From assembly GCA_964546955.1 (NCBI GenBank), contig CAZJLP010000055.1:1-32029 (forward strand): DNA of 32,029 bases. Reading direction: 5' to 3'. Position 1 is the first letter of the stretch; each line of letters opens with the position of its first letter. Below, piece after piece: positions 16,844 through 23,521 of the stretch. Under the pieces are notes generated by a model. It made no database searches. It was given only the letters and a program-made list of their open reading frames with translations, and was not told the origin of the DNA. A program made the position numbers and the translations under genes. Source of the DNA: CAZJLP01 sp964546955 (GTDB lineage Bacteria; Verrucomicrobiota; Verrucomicrobiia; Opitutales; Opitutaceae).

Positions 16844-17191
16844 AAAAAGTGACAGTCGCCGGGGTCAGATAGGCGGTCAAGGGCGGAAGTTTGGCCGGAG
16901 TTCAGAGTTGAGGGTTGAGAGTCGAGAGTGAGAATCGGCGGAGCCTGCGCAGGGCAAAAGGATTCTTATGCCGCTTGTCTCCGAGCGATTGTTTTTGCTA
17001 ACAATTGATCAAAAATATCTTACAGAATACGTAATCAGTTGAACACAGTGATCGAGCTCTCAACTCTCAGCCTTCAACTCTCAACTCCCGCCGGCACGGC
17101 GGGCTCGCCAGCATAGGCCTTGACAATGCCTGCGCCGAACTCTGCAATTTCCGGCTTTTCCAAAGAAGTAACTGTTTAGAAAACTCGTCAC
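16844..17191. other. ychF-rpsP divergent intergenic region
   Basis: 348 bases without a gene, holding both divergent promoters and the two arms of element B. The stretch between the arms, 16985-17045, is markedly A+T-rich against a roughly 60% G+C background, as expected for promoters. TTGATC (17005-17010) followed after 17 bases by TACGTA is one weak candidate for rpsP. If that is right, the rpsP leader would carry the right repeat arm. Confidence 0.4.
16898..17087. repeat. Two-arm inverted heptad-repeat element B (unit GAGTTGA)
   Basis: The left arm (16898-16932) is five 7-base units near GAGTTGA; the right arm (17053-17087) is five units of its reverse complement. Reading both arms outside to inside, 28 of 35 positions agree, and several differences still allow G-U pairing in RNA. 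The 120-base interval contains the A+T-rich probable promoter region. Confidence 0.85.
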
Positions 17192-17446
17192 ATGGCTCTC
17201 AAAATCCGTCTTTCCCGCATTGGTGCGGTGCACAAGCCCATCTATCACGTTGTCGTGGCTGAAGCCCGTTCCCGCCGCGACGGCGCTGCGGTGGAAATCC
17301 TCGGCACCTACACGCCCCAGTCGAAGTCCGAGCCGCTCACGCTCGATTCTGCTCGCGTCGACTATTGGCTGAGCAAGGGCGCGTTGCCGACCGACACCGC
17401 CAAGGGTTTGATCAAGAAAGCCCGCAAGACAGCGCCGACCGCCTAA
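17192..17446 (+). CDS. rpsP: 30S ribosomal protein bS16
   Basis: 84 residues. It shows the family N-terminus ALKIRLSRIGAVHKPIYHVVVA, followed by SRRDG, EILGTYTP and VDYWLSKGALPTDT. bS16 is needed for early 30S assembly. It starts the rpsP-trmD-rplS cluster. The usual second gene, rimM, is missing: 129 bases with two hairpins, one an intrinsic terminator, separate it from trmD. No Shine-Dalgarno site precedes the ATG. Confidence 0.98.
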   Translation: MALKIRLSRIGAVHKPIYHVVVAEARSRRDGAAVEILGTYTPQSKSEPLTLDSARVDYWLSKGALPTDTAKGLIKKARKTAPTA

Positions 17447-17468
17447 GAGTCGGCGCAGAAGTAAAGAG

Positions 17469-17491
17469 GGGAACGGATCTCCATTGTTCCC
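17469..17491 (+). promoter_or_regulatory. Hairpin upstream of the rpsP terminator
   Basis: GGGAAC (17469-17474) pairs with GTTCCC (17486-17491), just before the rpsP terminator. It could be part of an attenuation switch or simply stabilise the rpsP mRNA end. Confidence 0.35.
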
Positions 17492-17501
17492 TTGGTCAAA
17501 G

Positions 17502-17529
17502 CCTCGGCACTGTCCGAGGTTTTTGTTTT
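17502..17529 (+). terminator. Intrinsic terminator between rpsP and trmD
   Basis: CCTCGG (17502-17507) pairs with CCGAGG (17514-17519), followed by a T-rich run TTTTTGTTTT. It lies 55 bases after rpsP and 46 before trmD, so trmD-rplS would receive only read-through from rpsP or need their own promoter. Confidence 0.8.
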
Positions 17530-17575
17530 GTGGGCCCTCCCTCCTCGGGCGCGTCGATAACGCGTCCTGCCTTTT

Positions 17576-18274
17576 ATGCCTCTCAAAGTCGATATCCTCA
17601 CACTTTTCCCGCGCATGTTGGGCGGGTTTTTGAGCGAGAGCATTCTGGGCAAAGGCATCGAGGCGAAGCTCCTGACGGTGAACGTGCATGACCTCCGAGG
17701 CTGGGCCATCGACAAGCACAAAACGGCGGACGACCGGCCCTTTGGCGGCGGAGCAGGCATGGTGATGAAGGCTGAGCCGACGGTGACTGCAATCGAACAG
17801 CTCCAAACTCCCGGCTGCCGGCGCATTTACCTGACTCCCGACGGCACTCCGCTGTCTCCGGAGATCGCGCAGGACCTGGCACGGCAAGAACACATCATTT
17901 TCCTGAGCGGGCACTACGAAGGAATCGACCAGCGGATCCGCGATACGGTGATCGATCAGGAGATCAGTATTGGCGATTACGTGCTGACTAATGGGACCTT
18001 AGCCGCAGCGGTGGTACTCGATGCGCTGAGCCGCTTTATCCCCGGTGTTCTCGGGGAAGAAAAGTCATTGACGCACGAATCCTTCACCGGCAAGTTGCTC
18101 GACTTTCCTCAATACACGCGTCCCGCCGAATTTCGTGGTATGTCCGTGCCGGAAGTCCTTCTTTCAGGCAACCACGCCGAAATCGAAAAGTGGCGGAACG
18201 CGCAACGAGTGGAGAAAACCCGTCAAGTCCGCCCAGATTTATTCGAAAAATATCGCCATGAATCCCGTCATTAA
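17576..18274 (+). CDS. trmD: tRNA (guanine37-N1)-methyltransferase
   Basis: 232 residues, slightly short for TrmD because of a brief C-terminal domain. It opens KVDILTLFPRML, has DDRPFGGGAGMVMK, and carries the trefoil-knot S-adenosylmethionine site: LSGHYEGIDQRI near 110-121 and ISIGDYVLTNG near 129-139. The catalytic-loop segment SLTHESF and the PEVLLSGNHAEIEKWR motif follow. It methylates G37 of tRNAs reading CNN codons to prevent +1 frameshifting. The last 17 bases overlap rplS, so the two are coupled. Confidence 0.97.
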   Translation: MPLKVDILTLFPRMLGGFLSESILGKGIEAKLLTVNVHDLRGWAIDKHKTADDRPFGGGAGMVMKAEPTVTAIEQLQTPGCRRIYLTPDGTPLSPEIAQDLARQEHIIFLSGHYEGIDQRIRDTVIDQEISIGDYVLTNGTLAAAVVLDALSRFIPGVLGEEKSLTHESFTGKLLDFPQYTRPAEFRGMSVPEVLLSGNHAEIEKWRNAQRVEKTRQVRPDLFEKYRHESRH

Positions 18275-18632
18275 AGAGCTCACGGCTCACCAGATAAAGA
18301 GTGACCTGCCGCCGTTTAAGGTTGGCGACGGTGTGCGCGTGCACACGAAAGTCCGCGAAGGCGACAAAGAGCGCGTGCAGGTGTTTGCCGGCGTGGTGAT
18401 CGCCCGCAAAGGCCATGGCATCCACGAGAGCTTCACCGTCCGCCGCATCAGCTATGGCGAGGGCGTCGAGCGCGTTTTCCCGGTCAACTCGCCGAACATC
18501 GACAAGATCGAAATCGAGCGCGAGTCGGAGCCGATGCGCGCCCGCCTCTACTATTTGCGCAATCGCCAGGGCAAAGCCGCCATGGCGGTCAAAGAACGCC
18601 GCAGCGAAGGCGCCGCGAGCAACGCCAGTTAA
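18258..18632 (+). CDS. rplS: 50S ribosomal protein bL19
   Basis: 124 residues from the ATG at 18258 (MNPVIKELTAHQIKSDLPPF). The frame is open further upstream inside trmD, but those codons are shadows. Family motifs: FKVGDGVRVHTKVREGDKERVQVFAGVVIARKG (abridged: VGDGVRVH and QVFAGVVIARKG), ESFTVRRISYGEGVERVFPVNSP, and YYLRNRQGKAA. It lies at the 30S-50S interface. The start overlaps the trmD end by 17 bases. Confidence 0.97.
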   Translation: MNPVIKELTAHQIKSDLPPFKVGDGVRVHTKVREGDKERVQVFAGVVIARKGHGIHESFTVRRISYGEGVERVFPVNSPNIDKIEIERESEPMRARLYYLRNRQGKAAMAVKERRSEGAASNAS

Positions 18633-18659
18633 AGTTTCGGGTATTCCCGACCCCTCTCC

Positions 18660-18687
18660 AAGCGAGCCACTGCGGCTCGCTTTTTTA
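18660..18687 (+). terminator. Intrinsic terminator after rplS
   Basis: AGCGAGCC (18661-18668) pairs with GGCTCGCT (18674-18681) and is followed by TTTTT. It closes the trmD-rplS unit. Confidence 0.9.
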
Positions 18688-18808
18688 TTGTCCGAATTTC
18701 GGCTTCCCCCGCGGCGTCCGGCCAGCTAACACGTGTCCTTTTGTTTTTCCCGTATTTGGCCGCCCCGGGAACGCCGGCAGGCCCACTCTCACCACATCGC
18801 ACCTTCTC

Positions 18809-20797
18809 ATGAAACTTTATACCGACATTCTCGCGAAAGCGGCCAACCAAGCGCGCGGTCTCGCCATCGACGCCGTCCACAAGTGTTCTTCCGGCCACCT
18901 CGGGCTTCCCTTGGGTGCGGCGGAAATCGGCGCCGTTCTGTACGGCAATGCCCTGGTGCACAACCCGGAGCAGCCGCGCTGGCTCAATCGCGATCGGTTC
19001 ATTCTTTCGGCCGGACACGGCTCCATGTTCATCTACAGCTGGCTGCACCTCAGCGGCTACGATTTGCCGCTCGAACAGCTGAAGAATTTTCGCGCGCTGC
19101 ATAGCACGACTCCCGGCCATCCTGAGTTTCATGAAACGCCGGGCGTCGAATGCACGACCGGGCCGCTCGGCCAGGGCGTGGGCAATGCGGTGGGAATGGC
19201 GATGGCAGGGAAGATGACGGAAGCGCGTTTCAACACGCCCGAGCATCCCCTGTTTGATTACCACGTCATCGCGCTGGCGGGCGACGGCTGCATGCAGGAA
19301 GGCGTGGCGATGGAAGCGGTGGCTTTTGCGGGGCACCAGGGCTTGGACAACTTGATTCTGATTTACGACGCGAACGACGTCACCCTCGACGCGATGGCGG
19401 ACAAAACGCAGAGCGAAGCGACCGCGCTTCGGTTCAAAGCGATCGGCTGGGATGTCCAAACGCTGGCCGACGGTCACGACATGGCGGCGATCCTGAAGGC
19501 GATCAACAAAGCCAAGAAAGCGAAGTCGGGAAAACCGCAGCTGATCATCGCGAAGACGCAGATTGCACGCGGCATACCAGAAGTCGCGGGCACCTCGAAG
19601 GGCCACGGCGAGGGCGGTGCAAAGTTTGGGGAGGCCGCGCGGGCCGGTCTGGGCCTTCCCGCGGATCAGCACTTTTTCGTGAGCGACGATGTGCGCGCGT
19701 ATTTCTCCGAGCACAAGAAGCGTCTGGTCCGGCAGTACAAGAAGTGGCAGAAGTCATACGAAGCCTGGCGCACGGCCAACCCCGACAAAGCCGCCTTGCT
19801 CGAGTCGCGCGACGTTCAACCGTCGGCGGCGGATCTGCTGAGCAAGATTCCGAATTTCCCGGCCGATGCGAAACTGGCCACCCGCGCGGCGGGTCGGGAC
19901 GTTCTCCAGCCGGTTGCCGCCGCGCTGCCGCTGCTCATTTCCGGCAGCGCCGACTTGCACGGTTCGACCCTCAACTACATCGCGGCGGACAAAGATTTCG
20001 ATCGCGGCAATCGCGCCGGGCGCAATTTGCGCTACGGCATTCGCGAGCATGGCATGGCTGCGATCAACAACGGCGTGGCTTATGACGGCGTCTTCCGCGC
20101 CTCGTGCGCCACCTTCCTCGTTTTCGCCGATTATTCCCGTCCCTCCATGCGGCTGGCGGCGCTGTCGAAGCTGCCGGTGATTTATATCTACACTCACGAT
20201 TCAGTCGGGGTGGGAGAGGACGGCCCGACGCACCAGCCGGTCGAAACGGTTTCCGGTTTGCGGGTGATTCCAAACCTCGACGTGATTCGTCCGGCCGACC
20301 CGGAGGAAACGGCCGGCGCGTTTGCCGCGGCGCTCGAGCGGATGGAGGGTCCCACCCTGCTCGCCCTGACCCGCCAGAACGTACCGATGCTGAACGAGAT
20401 CCCGGCGGACCTGCGCCGCAACGGCGTACTTAAAGGCGGATACATCGCGGTGAAGGAATCGTCCGAGCTGACCCACATCCTGCTCGCGGCCGGAAGCGAA
20501 GTTCAGCATGCGGTCGCCGCGGCGAAAACCCTGGGTGGGGGAGCGCGGGTGGTTTCGATGCCCTGTTTCGAGCGATTCAATCGACAGCCCGCGGAGTACC
20601 GCGAAGCCGTGTTGCCGTCCTCCGTGCGCAAGCGCATCGCGATCGAGGCCGGCGTCTCCCCGCTATGGCGTCAATATGTCGGCCTCGACGGCAAGGTCAT
20701 CGGCATCGACCGCTTCGGAATCAGCGCTCCAGGAAACGTCGTGATGAAGGAACTGGGGATCACCGCTGAGGCAGTGGTGAATGCGGCGAGAGCCTGA
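18809..20797 (+). CDS. tkt: Transketolase
   Basis: 662 residues, normal for transketolase. It shows HKCSSGHLGLPLGAAEIG near 24-41, GPLGQGVGNAVGMAMA, the thiamine diphosphate motif GDGCMQEG near 158 running to YDANDVTLD, then YGIREHGMAAINNG, CATFLVFADYSRPSMRLAAL, and THDSVGVGEDGPTHQPVE in the pyrimidine-binding domain. It transfers two-carbon ketol units in the pentose phosphate pathway. It has its own upstream space after the rplS terminator. Its stop codon touches the left arm of repeat element C. Confidence 0.96.
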   Translation: MKLYTDILAKAANQARGLAIDAVHKCSSGHLGLPLGAAEIGAVLYGNALVHNPEQPRWLNRDRFILSAGHGSMFIYSWLHLSGYDLPLEQLKNFRALHSTTPGHPEFHETPGVECTTGPLGQGVGNAVGMAMAGKMTEARFNTPEHPLFDYHVIALAGDGCMQEGVAMEAVAFAGHQGLDNLILIYDANDVTLDAMADKTQSEATALRFKAIGWDVQTLADGHDMAAILKAINKAKKAKSGKPQLIIAKTQIARGIPEVAGTSKGHGEGGAKFGEAARAGLGLPADQHFFVSDDVRAYFSEHKKRLVRQYKKWQKSYEAWRTANPDKAALLESRDVQPSAADLLSKIPNFPADAKLATRAAGRDVLQPVAAALPLLISGSADLHGSTLNYIAADKDFDRGNRAGRNLRYGIREHGMAAINNGVAYDGVFRASCATFLVFADYSRPSMRLAALSKLPVIYIYTHDSVGVGEDGPTHQPVETVSGLRVIPNLDVIRPADPEETAGAFAAALERMEGPTLLALTRQNVPMLNEIPADLRRNGVLKGGYIAVKESSELTHILLAAGSEVQHAVAAAKTLGGGARVVSMPCFERFNRQPAEYREAVLPSSVRKRIAIEAGVSPLWRQYVGLDGKVIGIDRFGISAPGNVVMKELGITAEAVVNAARA

Positions 20798-20964
20798 AAA
20801 GACAAAAGCTGAAGACTGAAACCTGAAGAAGTGGTTATATTCCCGCGAAGTGGTCCGGCGCCACGCGCGGGCATTTCTCATCTGCCTTTTGAACATCGGC
20901 ACGGGTGGCACCCGGTCACCCGTTCCAAAACACAGACGGGTTAGTCAGCTTTCGGCCTTCAGCC
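20795..20964. repeat. Two-arm inverted heptad-repeat element C (unit near CTGAAGA)
   Basis: The left arm (20795-20829) begins in the tkt stop codon and has 7-base units CTGAAGA, CTGAAAC, CTGAAGA preceded by two degenerate ones. The right arm (20944-20964) carries three reverse-complement units and overlaps the stop of the convergent TerB-like gene. Compared outside to inside, 16 of 21 positions agree. In the centre, ACGGGTG (20901-20907) and CACCCGT (20917-20923) form a separate perfect hairpin. Confidence 0.72.
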
Positions 20965-21375
20965 TTTTTTCCCCCAGGCCGCCGCGCGGATCTCGGCCAG
21001 CACTCCTGTTTCTTTTTCACTTTGTTCCCCGTCTGCGTTCATGAGGCGGGCCGCGAGGGAGACCGCGAGATTCCGTGACAACGCGGAGTTGAGGCGTTTG
21101 CCGATGGAGAGCAGAAAATCGCGGCGGAGGTCGGCGTTTTCCTTGGCTTGGCGCGCGGCTGCGATCGAGCGCGATTCGTAGGCCGAGTAGGAAAGTTTGG
21201 GATCCCAGGTAAGGCTATTGACCCAGGTTGCCACCGTTTGGGTTTCCGCCTGCGCGATCTTGTTGTCTGCGTACATGCAGAAATGGAGAGCGTCAGCGAT
21301 GGCTTCGCGCTCGGACTGAGACAGCCCGTCGTCCTTCACGTGATCGGGCCGAAATAGCTTTCCGAAGAGTGACAT
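20959..21375 (-). CDS. TerB-like domain protein
   Basis: 138 residues, all helical in character, with acidic helix-loop features of the TerB superfamily (REAIADALHFCMYADNKIAQ near 23-42, and LAARLMNADGEQSEKE near 107-122). TerB proteins come from tellurite-resistance clusters, but TerB-like domains are widespread as single genes and no other ter gene is here, so I would not infer tellurite resistance. The sequence is soluble, without a signal peptide. Convergent with tkt. Its stop codon lies in the right arm of repeat element C. Confidence 0.7.
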   Translation of the reverse strand: MSLFGKLFRPDHVKDDGLSQSEREAIADALHFCMYADNKIAQAETQTVATWVNSLTWDPKLSYSAYESRSIAAARQAKENADLRRDFLLSIGKRLNSALSRNLAVSLAARLMNADGEQSEKETGVLAEIRAAAWGKKG

Positions 21376-21521
21376 ACAGTTGCAATGCTAGCGCAAGGTA
21401 GGTGCAGGCTCCATTACATTTCACTGGGATCTTTCGGGTAGTTTGGGGGTAGTCGACGAAGTCCCAGCCCCACCACTTCCGATCGTAGTACGAAAGTAGC
21501 AGGTCCTCGGTGATTGACCGC

Positions 21522-21552
21522 TTGCTTTTGTCGTTAGGCTCCTAACTATAAG
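21522..21552 (+). promoter_or_regulatory. marR promoter with palindromic operator
   Basis: A perfect palindrome GTTAGG-CT-CCTAAC (21533-21546) sits between a possible -35 TTGCTT (21522-21527) and a -10 TATAAG (21547-21552), 27 bases before the marR ATG. The 19-base spacing is long, as in some regulated promoters. The position fits autorepression by the MarR protein. Confidence 0.6.
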
Positions 21553-21579
21553 CCCCCTGATAGTCATATTCCGTATCGA

Positions 21580-22161
21580 ATGCCCAATTTATTGATCAAA
21601 GACCTCCCTCGCTACGAGTGTCTACAAGAGGCGGCCAGCCAGTTTCCTGAACTGGATCCTTCGGCGGTCGCGGTTTTTCTGCACCTGTTGCGCACGGGGG
21701 ACGAGGCGTTTCGCGTCGCGGACGAAACGCTGTCCCGGCACGCAATCTCGCAGGGCCGCTTCGTGGTGTTGCTGTCGTTGCTCGACAAATCGAAGAATTG
21801 TCCGACTTCGAAAACCCCGGCCGAGTTGGCAGATCATGCGGGAGTCACGCGAGCTACCATGACGGGCCTGGTCGACACGCTGGAACGCGACGGGCTCGTG
21901 ACGCGCGCGCCGGATCCCGACGACCGCCGCATGATGTCGGTGCAATTGACTCCGAAAGGCGAGGCGCGGCTGCAAGCGATCCTTCCCGACTACTTCCAAC
22001 GGATCGCGGCGTTGATGAAGCCCCTTTCGGAGAATGAGCGAAAGACGCTCCTAAAGCTCCTGCTCAAGGTGCTACACCATGCCGAAACGCTCGGCGCTTC
22101 GCCCGGCGCCTCATCGGGTGTAGATCGTGCTGCGACTAAATCCACCGCAGCTGCGCGCTGA
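21580..22161 (+). CDS. MarR-family transcriptional regulator of the adjacent efflux operon
   Basis: 193 residues, a little longer than typical MarR proteins because of N- and C-terminal tails. The winged helix-turn-helix is clear: AELADHAGVTRATMTGLVDTL near 81-101 (recognition helix from about 89) and the wing DPDDRRMMSVQLTPKG near 112-127. Flanking helices form the dimer interface. MarR dimers bind palindromes and are released by small ligands; the palindrome in its own promoter and the RND efflux genes downstream on the same strand suggest it controls the pump. The gap of 188 bases to the adaptor gene may hold a second promoter, though no copy of the palindrome is seen there. Confidence 0.93.
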   Translation: MPNLLIKDLPRYECLQEAASQFPELDPSAVAVFLHLLRTGDEAFRVADETLSRHAISQGRFVVLLSLLDKSKNCPTSKTPAELADHAGVTRATMTGLVDTLERDGLVTRAPDPDDRRMMSVQLTPKGEARLQAILPDYFQRIAALMKPLSENERKTLLKLLLKVLHHAETLGASPGASSGVDRAATKSTAAAR

Positions 22162-22349
22162 AATTCGCTCCTGCTGTCATCCTCCACTTTCCGCTCTCCC
22201 TTGTTCTATGGCTACATCTTCCTTTTCGATAGATCCGACGAGGGTCTGCTCCTGACCACGCTGACCATATCCGCCGCGATGCTGCTCGGACGAGCGCGCG
22301 CGTTACCGCATCACTTTCTTACTACGCAGTCTTCCCGGTTCCTTCTGTC

Positions 22350-23471
22350 ATGATCAAACGATTCATCCTTACCATTGCTGGTTTCCTCCTCATTGTCTGC
22401 CTGCTCGGCGCGGCCAAATTTGCCCAGATCAAAGAAATGTCGAGCAAGCCTCACGTGATGCCGGCGAATTCGGTCACCTCAGTCGAGGCAAAGACGGATT
22501 CCTGGCGGCCGGTTATTTCGGCCATCGGCAGCCTCGCTCCCGTGCAAGGCGTGACCATCAGCGCCGAAATGGAGGGGGTCGTTCAAAAGATTGCCGTGGA
22601 GAACGGCGTCTCCGTGAAGGCCGGCGACCTCTTGCTTCAGCTGGATAGCACGGTGGAAGACGCCCAGTTGAAAGCGGCCCAGGCCCGCCTGCAGTGGGCG
22701 CAGCTCCAGCAAAAGCGGGCCGTCGAGCTTCGCGACAAGAACACCGTGAGCCAGGCCGAGGTAGACCAAGCGAATGCCGGGTTCAATCAAGCCGAGGCCG
22801 AAGTCGCTGCGTTGAAAGCGACGATCGAAAAGAAGGCCATTCGAGCCCCTTTCGACGGCCGGGTCGGTATTCGCCAGGTTAATTTGGGTCAGTTCGTCTC
22901 CCGCGGCCAACCGCTGCTTCCGCTGCAGAAGCTCAACCCGCTCTTCGTGAATTTCACGCTGCCGCAGCGGCAGCTGCCCCAGGTGGCAATGGGACAGACG
23001 GTGAGGGTTGTTATTGACGCTTTTGGCGACCGTTCGTTCGCGGGCAAGGTCGTCGCGATCAATCCTGAAGTCGACGCGGCCACGCGCAACGTCTCCGTCC
23101 AGGCGCAAATCGAAAACCCCGACGAGATGTTGCGCGTCGGCATGTTCGCGCGAGTTGAGCTCGAGATGCCCGAAGCCCAGTCGCTCGTGGTGCTGCCGGC
23201 CACCGCGATTTCGTATGCCGCTTATGGCAACTCCGTCTTTGTGATTGAGAAGATGAAGGACAAGGACGGCAAAGAATACCTCGGCGTGCGCCAGCAATTC
23301 GTCAAGCTTGGGGACCGTCGAGGCGACTTCGTCGCGGTGCTGGAAGGCGTGAAACCCGGCGAGGTGGTGGCATCCAGCGGCGTTTTCAAGCTGCGCAATG
23401 CGGTGCCCGTGCAGGTTAACAACGACGTCAATCCCGAGAGCACGCTCAACCCCCGGCCGGCCAATACCTGA
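22350..23471 (+). CDS. RND efflux periplasmic adaptor (membrane fusion protein)
   Basis: 373 residues. The N-terminus (KRFILTIAGFLLIVCLLGAA) is a membrane anchor or signal without a lipobox. Then come the split biotinyl-lipoyl domain (ISAEMEGVVQKIAVENGVSVKAGDLL near 70-95 and IRAPFDGRVGIRQVNLGQFV near 164-184), an alpha-hairpin between them rich in Ala, Gln and Glu, a beta-barrel (FVNFTLPQRQLPQV onward), and a membrane-proximal domain. It links the inner-membrane pump to the outer-membrane channel. It is the first gene of the adaptor-pump-channel set; the pump gene starts 50 bases later. Confidence 0.94.
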   Translation: MIKRFILTIAGFLLIVCLLGAAKFAQIKEMSSKPHVMPANSVTSVEAKTDSWRPVISAIGSLAPVQGVTISAEMEGVVQKIAVENGVSVKAGDLLLQLDSTVEDAQLKAAQARLQWAQLQQKRAVELRDKNTVSQAEVDQANAGFNQAEAEVAALKATIEKKAIRAPFDGRVGIRQVNLGQFVSRGQPLLPLQKLNPLFVNFTLPQRQLPQVAMGQTVRVVIDAFGDRSFAGKVVAINPEVDAATRNVSVQAQIENPDEMLRVGMFARVELEMPEAQSLVVLPATAISYAAYGNSVFVIEKMKDKDGKEYLGVRQQFVKLGDRRGDFVAVLEGVKPGEVVASSGVFKLRNAVPVQVNNDVNPESTLNPRPANT

Positions 23472-23521
23472 TCCGTGGGCAGTGGGAGGACCATCAATGG
23501 CAGACTAACTCTGGACCGAAC

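Noticed and set aside
20959..21375. Tellurite-resistance locus
   Set aside because: Only a TerB-like domain protein is present, with no terC, terD or terZ neighbours.
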